From Omnitrophica WOR_2 bacterium RIFCSPHIGHO2_02_FULL_50_17 (GTDB lineage: Bacteria; Omnitrophota; Gorgyraeia; Zapsychrales; Zapsychraceae): 50,786 nt of DNA. This document shows, one piece after another, positions 36,332 to 44,328 of the stretch; positions within the stretch are counted from its first letter, which is position 1; each line of letters opens with the position of its first letter. The position numbers were made by a program, and so were the translations under genes. The stretch spans positions 1 through 50,786 of the forward strand of contig MHGQ01000065.1 of NCBI GenBank assembly GCA_001805645.1, given 5' to 3'. The notes below the pieces were generated by a model that did no database searches, was not told the DNA's origin, and saw only the letters and a list, made by a program, of their open reading frames with translations.

Positions 36332-36958
36332 ATGTCAAGTCTAACTGTTCTTGATAGTCAAGGGAAAAAATCTGGAAGCGTTGATCTGCCGGTGGATATT
36401 TTTGGCGAGGGTGTTAATACGGATGTGATTCATCAGGCGGTTGTGATGTATCAGGCTTCTCTTCGTCAAGGCAATGCCTCAACGAAAGAGCGTGGATCCG
36501 TCTCCGGCGGCGGGAAGAAGCCTTTTCGTCAGAAGGGCACGGGACGGGCCCGTCAGGGATCCATCCGTTCGCCGTTGTGGAAGGGCGGTGGTGTCGTTTT
36601 CGGCCCGCATCCGCGGGATTTCGGCTATACCGTCCCTCAGAAGGTCAGAAAGGCGGCCCTGCGCGAGAGCCTGAATGCCAAGCATAAGGATGAGGATCTG
36701 GTGTGCGTGGATGATCTGAAAGAATCGTTTGATAAGACAAAGGAATTTGCCAAGATTTTAAAAAATTTAAGCCTCAAGGGAAAGATTCTGGCGCTTTTGG
36801 ACGGCAGCGATGCAAGCATCGTGAGGGCTTCGCGCAATATCCCGTTTTTCCGGCTCATGCGCTCCCAGGATGTCAGTGCTTATGATATCCTCCGCCATAA
36901 GAAGGTTCTTGTGACGAAGACGGCATTGAATAATTTAGTGGAGCGGATCCGACAGTGA
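36332..36958 (+). CDS. rplD: 50S ribosomal protein L4
   Basis: 208 residues. The extended loop KKPFRQKGTGRARQGSIRSP that reaches the exit tunnel is clear, as is the C-terminal Rossmann-like part. In E. coli L4 represses its own operon; no matching leader can be recognised here. The last four bases overlap the rplW start (GTGA). Confidence 0.98.
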   Translation: MSSLTVLDSQGKKSGSVDLPVDIFGEGVNTDVIHQAVVMYQASLRQGNASTKERGSVSGGGKKPFRQKGTGRARQGSIRSPLWKGGGVVFGPHPRDFGYTVPQKVRKAALRESLNAKHKDEDLVCVDDLKESFDKTKEFAKILKNLSLKGKILALLDGSDASIVRASRNIPFFRLMRSQDVSAYDILRHKKVLVTKTALNNLVERIRQ

Positions 36959-37233
36959 TTACCTGTTATGATGTCATCAATACTTTAGTGCGCACCGAGA
37001 AGGGAAGTCGTCTCGAGCCGCAGCGCAAATACCTCTTTCGGGTTGCCCCCAAGGCGAATAAGACAGAAATTAAAAAGGCGGTGGAGGAGATTTATAAGGT
37101 GAAAGTCCAGGGGGTTAATACGTTCATCATGCGCGGCAAACTCAAGCGCGTTCGTCAGGAAGAGGGGAGAACCGCCTCCTGGAAGAAAGCCGTCGTGACG
37201 TTAAAAGAAGGACAGAAGATTGAGGTAACTTAA
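36955..37233 (+). CDS. rplW: 50S ribosomal protein L23
   Basis: 92 residues, starting with GTG at 36955 inside the rplD stop. It has the conserved [16 protein letters not shown] helix and the VNT loop. L23 sits at the tunnel exit and docks SRP and trigger factor. Confidence 0.96.
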   Translation: MITCYDVINTLVRTEKGSRLEPQRKYLFRVAPKANKTEIKKAVEEIYKVKVQGVNTFIMRGKLKRVRQEEGRTASWKKAVVTLKEGQKIEVT

Positions 37234-37235
37234 CC

Positions 37236-38075
37236 GTGGGCATGAAAAAATTTAAGCCAGTTACAAGCACATTGCGTCATACGATCATCTCCGACTTTGC
37301 GGAGATCACAAAGTCGAAACCCGAGAAGTCCCTCCTTCGCCCCTTAAGGAGGACCGGTGGGCGCAACATGTATGGCCGCATCACGGCACGCTATCATGGC
37401 GGCGGGCATAAGCGGATGTATCGTCTCCTCGACTTCAGACGCGATCGTATCGACGTGGAGGCAGAAGTTGTCGCCATTGAATATGACCCGAACCGTTCGG
37501 CGCGTATTGCGTTGATTCGGTATCCCGACGGCATGAAATCTTATATCATCGCCCCCTTGGAGCTTAAAACCGGGGATAAAATTATAAGCACTATCGATAA
37601 AGATGTGGAGATTAAACCGGGCAATTGCATGCCCCTGCGCCGCGTTCCTTTAGGGACAGCTGTTCATAATATTGAGTTAAAGCCGGGTCGGGGGGGGAAG
37701 ATCGCCCGTTCCGCCGGCACATCGGCCCAGCTCATCGCTAAAGAAGGGGATTTTGCGTCTATCCGCATGCCTTCCAGCGAGGTTCGTAAAGTTCCTATCG
37801 ACTGTCGTTCGACCGTCGGGCAGATCGGGAATGTGGAGCATGAGACCTGGTCTTTGGGGAAGGCCGGAAGGCTGCGCTGGATGGGAGGACGGCCCAACGT
37901 CCGTGGGGTTGCCCGGAATCCGGTTGACCATCCCCATGGCGGCGGCGAGGGTAAGACTCCTCAGGGAAACCCGCATCCGGTATCGCGATGGGGAAAACCA
38001 ACCAAAGGATTTAAGACGCGCAAGAAACAAAAATATTCAAATCAATATATCATCCGAAGAAGAGGATTGAAATAA
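37236..38075 (+). CDS. rplB: 50S ribosomal protein L2
   Basis: 279 residues. GTG 37236 is chosen because the resulting beginning MGMKKFKP matches the common MGIKKYKP; ATG 37242 would cut it by two residues. [21 protein letters not shown] and the C-terminal [17 protein letters not shown], with the functionally important histidine, are intact. L2 is needed for subunit joining and peptidyl transfer. Confidence 0.98.
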   Translation: MGMKKFKPVTSTLRHTIISDFAEITKSKPEKSLLRPLRRTGGRNMYGRITARYHGGGHKRMYRLLDFRRDRIDVEAEVVAIEYDPNRSARIALIRYPDGMKSYIIAPLELKTGDKIISTIDKDVEIKPGNCMPLRRVPLGTAVHNIELKPGRGGKIARSAGTSAQLIAKEGDFASIRMPSSEVRKVPIDCRSTVGQIGNVEHETWSLGKAGRLRWMGGRPNVRGVARNPVDHPHGGGEGKTPQGNPHPVSRWGKPTKGFKTRKKQKYSNQYIIRRRGLK

Positions 38076-38076
38076 G

Positions 38077-38364
38077 ATGCCACGTTCGGTTAAAAAAGGT
38101 CCTTATGTGGAAGGTTCGCTTATGAAGAAGCTGAACAGAATGATCACCTCAGGACAGAGACAGCCTATCAAGACGTGGTCCAGGCGTTCGACAATCGTGC
38201 CGGATTTTGTCGGATATACCTTCGCAATTTACGACGGCCGTAAGCATGTGCCGGTCTTTGTAACGGAAAATATGGTGGGTTATAAACTCGGCGAGTTTGC
38301 CCCTACCCGGACATTTAGAAAGCACGGCGGGGTAAAGGCCAAGAAGGCGCCGGATAAGACGTAA
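38077..38364 (+). CDS. rpsS: 30S ribosomal protein S19
   Basis: 95 residues with [40 protein letters not shown] and [13 protein letters not shown]19 is in the 30S head near S13. It starts 1 nt after rplB. Confidence 0.98.
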   Translation: MPRSVKKGPYVEGSLMKKLNRMITSGQRQPIKTWSRRSTIVPDFVGYTFAIYDGRKHVPVFVTENMVGYKLGEFAPTRTFRKHGGVKAKKAPDKT

Positions 38365-38378
38365 CGAGGGGGATACTT

Positions 38379-38714
38379 GTGATTGCGCACGCCACGTGCA
38401 GGTATTTACGAGTTTCACCAGTCAAGGTCAGACAGGTTATTGATCTGATCCGCGGGAAGGATGTTGCGGCCTCTCAGGCTATTCTGACCCATGTCACTAA
38501 GGGGTCCGGCAAATGTATCGGCAAGGTTTTGCATTCGGCCATCAGCAATGCCAAGCAGAAAGGGCTGATAGAAGAGCAGCTTTTCATATCCAAGATTGTG
38601 GCTGACCAAGGGCCTGCCTGGAAGCGATACCGGGCAGCCTCCTTCGGCCGGGCAGCACCCATTAAGAAAAGAACTACCCATTTAACGATTGAGTTGGATC
38701 TAAAAACGCAATGA
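38379..38714 (+). CDS. rplV: 50S ribosomal protein L22
   Basis: 111 residues, GTG start at 38379 after GAGGGGG. RVSPVKVRQVIDLIRGK at the start and the tunnel-lining beta-hairpin near GRAAPIKKRTTHLTIEL are typical. L22 narrows the exit tunnel together with L4. Confidence 0.97.
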   Translation: MIAHATCRYLRVSPVKVRQVIDLIRGKDVAASQAILTHVTKGSGKCIGKVLHSAISNAKQKGLIEEQLFISKIVADQGPAWKRYRAASFGRAAPIKKRTTHLTIELDLKTQ

Positions 38715-38725
38715 GGAGTTGAAGT

Positions 38726-39439
38726 ATGGGTCAAAAAGTTAATCCTATCGTTTTAAGAATTGGTTATATCGAAAATTGGAGGAGTCTTTGGTATGCGGAC
38801 CCCAGGGAATACGCGAAGAATGTCATCGAGGATTCTAAGATCCGCCAATTCATCAAGAAGCGTTTCGTTCAAGCGGCTATTTCCAAAATCGTCATCGAGC
38901 GGTTAGCCGAAAAGATCAAGATTATCATTCATACGGCGCGTCCCGGGGTTATTATCGGCCGCCGGGGGGCTGATATCGATAAGTTAAGGAGCGAACTCGG
39001 CCAGATTACATCCAGGGAGATCGCCATTGAGCCGCAGGAGATTAAGAATCCCGTCGCGGATGCCCAGTTGATCGCCCAGAATATCGCCTTTCAATTGGAG
39101 AAGCGGGTGGCATTCCGCCGCGCCATGAAACGTGCGATTGACCAAGCCATGGGGGCGGGGGTGAAGGGAATTAAGATAAAGTGTTCCGGCCGCTTAAACG
39201 GCGCTGAAATGGCCCGCAGTGAATCGTATCGGGTGGGAAAACTCCCTCTTCACACATTTCGGGCGCAGATTGATTACGGGTTTGCCGAGGCGCTTACGAC
39301 TTACGGAATATTGGGTGTAAAAGTGTGGGCCAATAAGGGTGAGATTATTAAGGAAATCAAGCGTAAGGGGAAAACAGGCTCGGCGGAAGGCGCTGTGCAA
39401 AATGTATCGGCCAAGCCAGCCCCCGCCGCTGCTGGTTAA
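38726..39439 (+). CDS. rpsC: 30S ribosomal protein S3
   Basis: 237 residues. MGQKVNPIVLRIGYIENW, the KH-type RNA-binding segment PGVIIGRRGADIDKLR and the C-terminal GGLVKVWANKGEI-like domain identify it. The last ~20 residues are an Ala/Pro-rich tail. S3 lines the mRNA entry site and has helicase activity with S4. Confidence 0.98.
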   Translation: MGQKVNPIVLRIGYIENWRSLWYADPREYAKNVIEDSKIRQFIKKRFVQAAISKIVIERLAEKIKIIIHTARPGVIIGRRGADIDKLRSELGQITSREIAIEPQEIKNPVADAQLIAQNIAFQLEKRVAFRRAMKRAIDQAMGAGVKGIKIKCSGRLNGAEMARSESYRVGKLPLHTFRAQIDYGFAEALTTYGILGVKVWANKGEIIKEIKRKGKTGSAEGAVQNVSAKPAPAAAG

Positions 39440-39466
39440 AGGATTTGATCAAAGGAGTCAGTTTCT

Positions 39467-39883
39467 ATGCTGTTGATGCCTAAAAAAGTGAAGTATCGGA
39501 AAGCCCAAAAAGGAAAGGTCCGCGGTATCGCAACATCGGGCAATAAATTGCATTTCGGCGAATACGGTGTTAAGGCCTTGGAGAACGGCCTTATTCGGGC
39601 CAATCATCTGGAGGCGTGCCGTGTAGCCGTGGCTCGCAAGATGAAAGGGGCGGGAAAATTTTGGATTAATACTTTTCCTTATAAGCCGGTTACGAAGAAG
39701 CCGGCAGAGACCCGTATGGGGAAGGGAAAAGGGGACCTCGACCATTGGGCCAGTCCTGTTTCCCGGGGGAAGGTTATCTTTGAGATGAGCGGCGTGCCGG
39801 AGGATTTTGCGCGGGAGGTTTTTCGTCTCTTGGCGTTTAAGCTGCCGCTCAGAACGAGATTTATCACGCGGAGCGGGGGGTAA
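39467..39883 (+). CDS. rplP: 50S ribosomal protein L16
   Basis: 138 residues. The start MLLMPKKVKYRKAQKG and the GKGDLDHWASPVSRGKVIFEM region are canonical. L16 positions tRNA in the A site. CAAAGGAG supplies the ribosome binding site. Confidence 0.98.
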   Translation: MLLMPKKVKYRKAQKGKVRGIATSGNKLHFGEYGVKALENGLIRANHLEACRVAVARKMKGAGKFWINTFPYKPVTKKPAETRMGKGKGDLDHWASPVSRGKVIFEMSGVPEDFAREVFRLLAFKLPLRTRFITRSGG

Positions 39884-39889
39884 TAGCCG

Positions 39890-40114
39890 ATGACGAGGGC
39901 GAAGGTATTTAGAGAATTAAGCTCTGAGGACTTGCTTCAGAAAGAGAAGGCGCTCAAGAAAGACCTGTTTGCGCTCAATTATCAGCGTAAAATGGGTAAT
40001 GTCGAGAAACCCTCGCGCTTTGGGGCTGTCAAGAGGGACATCGCCAGGATCATGACTATTTTAAGAGAAAGAGAATCAGGGGATGGTCAACGCAACCGAA
40101 AAACGTCTCAATAG
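39890..40114 (+). CDS. rpmC: 50S ribosomal protein L29
   Basis: 74 residues: two long helices with the pattern ELSSEDLLQKEKALKKDLFALNYQ and VKRDIARIMTILRERES. L29 sits beside L23 at the tunnel exit. Its last 32 bases overlap rpsQ in another frame, so the polar tail GDGQRNRKTSQ may be a by-product of that overlap. Confidence 0.95.
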   Translation: MTRAKVFRELSSEDLLQKEKALKKDLFALNYQRKMGNVEKPSRFGAVKRDIARIMTILRERESGDGQRNRKTSQ

Positions 40115-40355
40115 ACGTAAATTTTTACAGGGCATTGTCATTAGCGACAAGATGAATAAGACCCGTGTTGTCCAGGTGCGGTGGACAAGCCGTCATGCCA
40201 AATATCAAAAAGTTTTGCATATGGCTTCGAAATATAAGGCCCATGATGAGAAGAATGCCTCCAAAACGGGGGATGCCGTACGCATTATGGAGACACGGCC
40301 TCTTTCCAAAGATAAACGCTGGGTTATCACTCAGATTCTTAACCCTAAGGTTTGA
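40083..40355 (+). CDS. rpsQ: 30S ribosomal protein S17
   Basis: 90 residues. The OB-fold core begins RKFLQGIVISDKMNKTRVVQV, with YKAHDEKNASKTGDAVRIMETRPLSKDKRW following. ATG 40083 lies 32 nt inside rpmC; about ten residues precede the conserved core, which agrees with the family. The stop overlaps the region before rplN. Confidence 0.96.
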   Translation: MVNATEKRLNRRKFLQGIVISDKMNKTRVVQVRWTSRHAKYQKVLHMASKYKAHDEKNASKTGDAVRIMETRPLSKDKRWVITQILNPKV

Positions 40356-40369
40356 GAGGGCGGATACCA

Positions 40370-40738
40370 ATGATTTTTATGAGGACGATATTGAATGTGG
40401 CGGATAATACAGGGGCGCGCAAGGCCTCTCTCATAGGCGTGCTTCACGCCAAGGGCCGCCGCTGTGCCCGTATTGGGGATATTGTCCGCGTGAATATCAA
40501 AGAATCGGCTCCTGACGCTGCGGTAAAAAAAGGGGATTTGGCCAAGGGAATCATTGTGCGCACCAAATCTCCCATCCGCCGGCCCGACGGAACGTATGTG
40601 CGCTTTGATACGAATGCTATTGTTATTGTGGATGATACTGGCAACCCCCGGGGGACGCGTGTCTTCGGGCCTGTTGCCCGCGAGTTAAGAAATATGGAGT
40701 ATATGAAGATTGTCTCTTTAGCCCCTGAGGTGGTTTAA
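40370..40738 (+). CDS. rplN: 50S ribosomal protein L14
   Basis: 122 residues from ATG 40370, the standard length; an upstream in-frame codon at 40352 would add six residues absent from the family. LNVADNTGARKASLIGVL, VRRPDG-like SPIRRPDGTYVRFDTNAIVI and RELRNMEYMKIVSLAPEVV are canonical. L14 contacts 16S rRNA across the subunit interface. GAGAGGG serves as ribosome binding site. Confidence 0.97.
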   Translation: MIFMRTILNVADNTGARKASLIGVLHAKGRRCARIGDIVRVNIKESAPDAAVKKGDLAKGIIVRTKSPIRRPDGTYVRFDTNAIVIVDDTGNPRGTRVFGPVARELRNMEYMKIVSLAPEVV

Positions 40739-40739
40739 G

Positions 40740-41051
40740 ATGCTGCGGATTAAAAAAAATGACCAGGTGATGGTTATTGCCGGCAAAGATAAGGGCAAGA
40801 CCGGCAAGGTGCTGCAGGTCCTCCCTGAAAGGCAGCGTGCCGTTGTCGAGCGCATTAATATCGTCAAGAAGGCGCAGCGCCGGACACAGCAGAATCAAAA
40901 GGGGGGATTTGTGGAGATTGAAGCGTCAATCCATATGTCCAATATCATGTTGCTGGATAAAAAGACGAATAGACCGGTGCGCTTCGGCGTCTCTGTCCTC
41001 AAGGACGGCACCAAGGTGCGCCTGAGTAAAAAAACGAAAGAGGCTGTTTAA
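40740..41051 (+). CDS. rplX: 50S ribosomal protein L24
   Basis: 103 residues with a KOW motif (DQVMVIAGKDKGKTGKVLQV) and the conserved QKGGFVEIEASIHMSNIMLLD. L24 initiates 50S assembly. It begins 1 nt after rplN and ends 2 nt before rplE. Confidence 0.98.
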   Translation: MLRIKKNDQVMVIAGKDKGKTGKVLQVLPERQRAVVERINIVKKAQRRTQQNQKGGFVEIEASIHMSNIMLLDKKTNRPVRFGVSVLKDGTKVRLSKKTKEAV

Positions 41052-41053
41052 AG

Positions 41054-41599
41054 ATGATAGCGCGTCTGCAGAAACAATATAGGGAAGAAACGGTGCCGAA
41101 AATAAAGGAAAAGTTCGGCATCACAAGCTGTATGGCTGTTCCCCGTCTGGAGAAGATTGTTGTGAGTATGGGGGTCGGGAAGGCGATCGCCGATGCGAAG
41201 ATCCTGGAGAGCGCCATGAAAGACCTCACCATCATTGCAGGCCAGCAGCCGGTGATGACGCGCGCCAAAAAGGCGATTTCCAATTTTAAGCTTAAAGAGG
41301 GAGCGCCGATCGGCTGCAAGGTGACGCTGCGCCGGACGAAGATGTTTGAATTTATGGATCGTTTTGTCAATATCGGTCTGCCGCGTATTCGGGACTTTAA
41401 CGGCGTTTCCGCAAAATCTTTTGATAAGCAAGGCAATTTTACCGTTGGGATCTCCGAGCAGGCTATCTTCCCCGAGATTGACACGGGGAAGTTGCAGCAT
41501 ACGCAAGGGATGGATATCACCTTTGTCTTCAATAAAGGGCCGAAAGAGCAGACCATGGAAGTTTTGAGGTTGTTGGGGATGCCTTTCGCCAAACGATAG
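41054..41599 (+). CDS. rplE: 50S ribosomal protein L5
   Basis: 181 residues. KIVVSMGVGKAIADAKILE, the AKKAISNFKLKEGAPIGCKVTLR loop and the C-terminal QGMDITFVF are typical. L5 binds 5S rRNA and contacts the P-site tRNA. Confidence 0.98.
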   Translation: MIARLQKQYREETVPKIKEKFGITSCMAVPRLEKIVVSMGVGKAIADAKILESAMKDLTIIAGQQPVMTRAKKAISNFKLKEGAPIGCKVTLRRTKMFEFMDRFVNIGLPRIRDFNGVSAKSFDKQGNFTVGISEQAIFPEIDTGKLQHTQGMDITFVFNKGPKEQTMEVLRLLGMPFAKR

Positions 41600-41614
41600 C
41601 AAAAAAGGATTTCT

Positions 41615-41800
41615 ATGGCAAGAAAAGCTCTTATTCTTAAAGCAGCGCGGAAACCGAAGTTCTCTACACGGGGATATAACCGCTGCCAATTGTGCGGACG
41701 AACCAGGGGTTTTTTGCGCCGTTTCGGCACCTGCCGTATATGTTTCAGGGAGCTTGCCTGGCGTGGGGAGATCCCCGGCGTGAAGAAGGCAAGCTGGTAA
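41615..41800 (+). CDS. rpsN: 30S ribosomal protein S14, zinc-binding type
   Basis: 61 residues, the short C+ (type Z) form with C24-x2-C27 and C40-x2-C43 as zinc ligands and the ending [11 protein letters not shown]. This form is usual in Gram-positive and many deep lineages, while most proteobacteria have a 101-residue zinc-free form; here it argues against a proteobacterial source. Confidence 0.97.
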   Translation: MARKALILKAARKPKFSTRGYNRCQLCGRTRGFLRRFGTCRICFRELAWRGEIPGVKKASW

Positions 41801-41845
41801 GATCATTTCTTCAGAAAGAAAAACAGATTTAAGGAGTTTATCATT

Positions 41846-42241
41846 ATGGCGTTGGTTGATCCCATCAGCAATTTTTTAACAGTTGTCCGAAACGGCGTTC
41901 AGGCCAAGAAAGAGACCGTTGATATCCCCGCCTCGCTGTTAACAGGGAGGATTCTGGAGATTTTCAAGGGCGACGGATATATCGAAGATTTCCGTTTAAT
42001 GAAGGACAATGCTCAAGGGAGTTTTAAGGTTTATTTGAGGTATCCGAATAAGAAACCGGCCATTATAGGATTGAGGCGTATCTCAAGGCCGGGATTGCGC
42101 GTTTACAAAAAGAACATGGAGCTCCCCCGCGTCCTGAACGGCCTGGGAACAGCTGTTATTTCTACATCCAAAGGTGTGATCACTGACCGCGAGGCGCGGA
42201 AGATGAGGATCGGCGGGGAAGTGTTGTGTTATATCTGGTAG
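41846..42241 (+). CDS. rpsH: 30S ribosomal protein S8
   Basis: 131 residues. MALVDPISNFLTVVRNG at the start and STSKGVITDREARKMRIGGEVLCYIW at the end are standard. S8 binds helix 21 of 16S rRNA and in E. coli represses the spc operon at the L5 start. A TTAAGGAG precedes the ATG. A 45-nt gap lies before it. Confidence 0.98.
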   Translation: MALVDPISNFLTVVRNGVQAKKETVDIPASLLTGRILEIFKGDGYIEDFRLMKDNAQGSFKVYLRYPNKKPAIIGLRRISRPGLRVYKKNMELPRVLNGLGTAVISTSKGVITDREARKMRIGGEVLCYIW

Positions 42242-42262
42242 TTTGTCGCATGAGGAAACGTT

Positions 42263-42802
42263 ATGTCACGGATCGGTAAAATTCCTGTTGCAGTTCCTAA
42301 AGAGGTTAAAATTAACATTCAGCCTTCCCTTGTGCATCTTGAAGGCCCTAAAGGCAAGTTGGATATCACGATTCCCCATGGGATAAAGGTGGAATCCAAG
42401 GAAGGACGGTTGCTCGTTACGCGGACTGTGGATACGAAACAAAACCGCGCTAATCACGGGACGATCCGCGCCCGTCTGGTGAATATGGTTGAAGGCGTCA
42501 CCAAGGGGCATCGCAAGGATTTGGAGCTTCAGGGGGTCGGATTTCGTGCCAATTTGCAAGGCAAGAAAGTTATTTTCAACCTAGGGTTAAGCCATCCCAT
42601 TGAATTTGACATACCCGACACTGTCAAGGTGGCCGTTACCAATCAGACCGCAATCACTGTGGAGGGCGCTGATAATATTGCGGTGGGGCAGATTGCGGCA
42701 AGCATGCGTGCCCTCAAGCCGGCTGAGCCGTATAAGGGCAAGGGCGTCCGCTACCTTGGGGAAGTGGTCAAGAGAAAACAAGGGAAGTCCGTAACAAAAT
42801 AA
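42263..42802 (+). CDS. rplF: 50S ribosomal protein L6
   Basis: 179 residues. It consists of two similar halves, the second with the signature PEPYKGKGVRYLGE-like EPYKGKGVRY. MSRIGKIPVAVPKEVKI is a canonical beginning. L6 is located near the factor-binding site. Confidence 0.98.
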   Translation: MSRIGKIPVAVPKEVKINIQPSLVHLEGPKGKLDITIPHGIKVESKEGRLLVTRTVDTKQNRANHGTIRARLVNMVEGVTKGHRKDLELQGVGFRANLQGKKVIFNLGLSHPIEFDIPDTVKVAVTNQTAITVEGADNIAVGQIAASMRALKPAEPYKGKGVRYLGEVVKRKQGKSVTK

Positions 42803-42815
42803 GGGTAAATTAAGA

Positions 42816-43178
42816 ATGGTATTAAAGAAAGAATTAACGCGGATGTATCGGCACGGAAGAATCCGCAAGAAACTTTCCGGTACAGGCGATCGGCCGCGGG
42901 TGTGTGTCTATCGCAGTCTCAAGCATTTTTATGTCCAGGCGATCGATGATACGGCGGAGAAGGTCCTCTTTGGTTTGTCTACGCGTACAAAAGATTTGCG
43001 TCCACGCCTTAAAGACGGCGGCAATGTGGATGCGGCGGCACAACTGGGTGAGCTTTTTGCCGCAGCGGCGCAGAAAAAAGGCATCAGGAAGGTGTGCCTG
43101 GACCGCAGCGGGTATCTTTATCACGGCCGCGTGAAGGCCTTCGCTGAGGCCGCCAGGAAGGGCGGAATGGAGTTTTAA
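42816..43178 (+). CDS. rplR: 50S ribosomal protein L18
   Basis: 120 residues, with RKKLSGTGDRPRVCVYRSLKH, the YVQAIDDTAEKVL strand and a C-terminal DRSGYLYHGRVKAFAEAARKGGMEF. L18 binds 5S rRNA together with L5. It is 3 nt before rpsE. Confidence 0.97.
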   Translation: MVLKKELTRMYRHGRIRKKLSGTGDRPRVCVYRSLKHFYVQAIDDTAEKVLFGLSTRTKDLRPRLKDGGNVDAAAQLGELFAAAAQKKGIRKVCLDRSGYLYHGRVKAFAEAARKGGMEF

Positions 43179-43181
43179 GTT

Positions 43182-43820
43182 ATGCTGAAATCAGGCAAAG
43201 ACCAAAGACGTAATTCAGATAGTTCGAAAAAACCGACGAGGTTGGGAAGCCTCAAGATGCCCGGGGAGGCTGATGCCAATGTCCTCGCCGCTGTACCGGC
43301 CGAGGAAGCCGGGACGCTGCGCGAGGGAAAGGATATTGAGGTCGCCACCCTTCAGGCTGAAAAGACCGGAGGAGCCGAGGCGGTCGAACAGGTTATTGCC
43401 ATAAATCGGATCACCAAGGTCACGAAGGGTGGCAAAAAACTATCCTTTAGCGCGCTTGTGGTCGTGGGGGATACGAAAGGGCGTGTGGGTTACAGCCTTT
43501 CTAAGGCGGCGGAGGTTTCCATTGCCATCCGCAAGGCTATTGCCGTGGCGAAAAAGAATATGGTTCAGATACATCTTCACGGGACGACCATTCCGCACGA
43601 GATTATCGGCCGATGCGGCGGGGCAAGCGTTTTGTTAAAGCCTGCCTCGGATGGAACCGGCGTCATCGCCGCAGGACCGGTGCGTGCGGTGTGTGATGGC
43701 GTTGGTATCCGCAATATCTTGTCCAAATGTCATCGGTCCAATAACCCTATCAATGTCGTTAAGGCGACTTTGGACGGCCTTAGCCGTTTAAAAGCCCTGT
43801 CTGCCGACAGGCAGGCATGA
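43182..43820 (+). CDS. rpsE: 30S ribosomal protein S5, N-terminally extended
   Basis: 212 residues against ~165 usually. An extra, low-complexity N-terminus of about 60 residues (Ala/Glu/Lys-rich) precedes the S5 core, which starts near [29 protein letters not shown]. The signature [23 protein letters not shown] and the end [10 protein letters not shown] follow. S5 takes part in decoding accuracy and mRNA unwinding. The last seven codons are formed by a CCTGTC/GACAGG palindrome of the kind dispersed elsewhere in the window. No rpmD follows. Confidence 0.96.
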   Translation: MLKSGKDQRRNSDSSKKPTRLGSLKMPGEADANVLAAVPAEEAGTLREGKDIEVATLQAEKTGGAEAVEQVIAINRITKVTKGGKKLSFSALVVVGDTKGRVGYSLSKAAEVSIAIRKAIAVAKKNMVQIHLHGTTIPHEIIGRCGGASVLLKPASDGTGVIAAGPVRAVCDGVGIRNILSKCHRSNNPINVVKATLDGLSRLKALSADRQA

Positions 43821-43854
43821 GTTAATTTATTTATTCAAAGGATAAACGCAAAAG

Positions 43855-44316
43855 ATGCATTTGCATGAGATAAAATCACCGCAGGGTTCGCGGAAAAGAA
43901 GAAAGATCGTCGGCCGCGGGCAAGGGTCCGGCCACGGCCGAACGAGCTGCCGCGGGGAAAAGGGGCAGAAGTCCCGCGGGACAGGCCACCTTTTTGTCCG
44001 GGGGTTTGAGGGCGGGCAATCCTGCCTTATCCGGCGGCTGCCGAAGGTCGGGTTTAGAAGCCATCGGCCGGTCCTGCATCAAGTCGTTAACCTTGAGCGG
44101 CTTAATGCCTTTGAGAACGGGACGGTTGTGGATGCGTCTTTCTTAAAGGCGCAAGGGTTGATTGAAAGCCTTCAGAGGCCATTTAAGATTCTCGGTGACG
44201 GTGAAATCAAAAAAACGTTTGTGATCCGGGGCGGGGCGGTATCCAAGACGGCCCGGGACAAGATCATCAAGGCCGGCGGCCGCATTGAGGCCATGGCTGA
44301 GAAGTTCCAAAAATAA
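43855..44316 (+). CDS. rplO: 50S ribosomal protein L15
   Basis: 153 residues with the glycine-rich start KRRKIVGRGQGSGHGRTSCR-type segment, then RGFEGGQSCLIRRLPKVGF and a C-terminal VIRGGAVSKTARDKIIKAGG. L15 is a late assembly protein. It follows rpsE after 34 nt; the gene for L30 (rpmD), usually between them, is missing. Confidence 0.98.
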   Translation: MHLHEIKSPQGSRKRRKIVGRGQGSGHGRTSCRGEKGQKSRGTGHLFVRGFEGGQSCLIRRLPKVGFRSHRPVLHQVVNLERLNAFENGTVVDASFLKAQGLIESLQRPFKILGDGEIKKTFVIRGGAVSKTARDKIIKAGGRIEAMAEKFQK

Positions 44317-44328
44317 GTCTTTGTTTGC

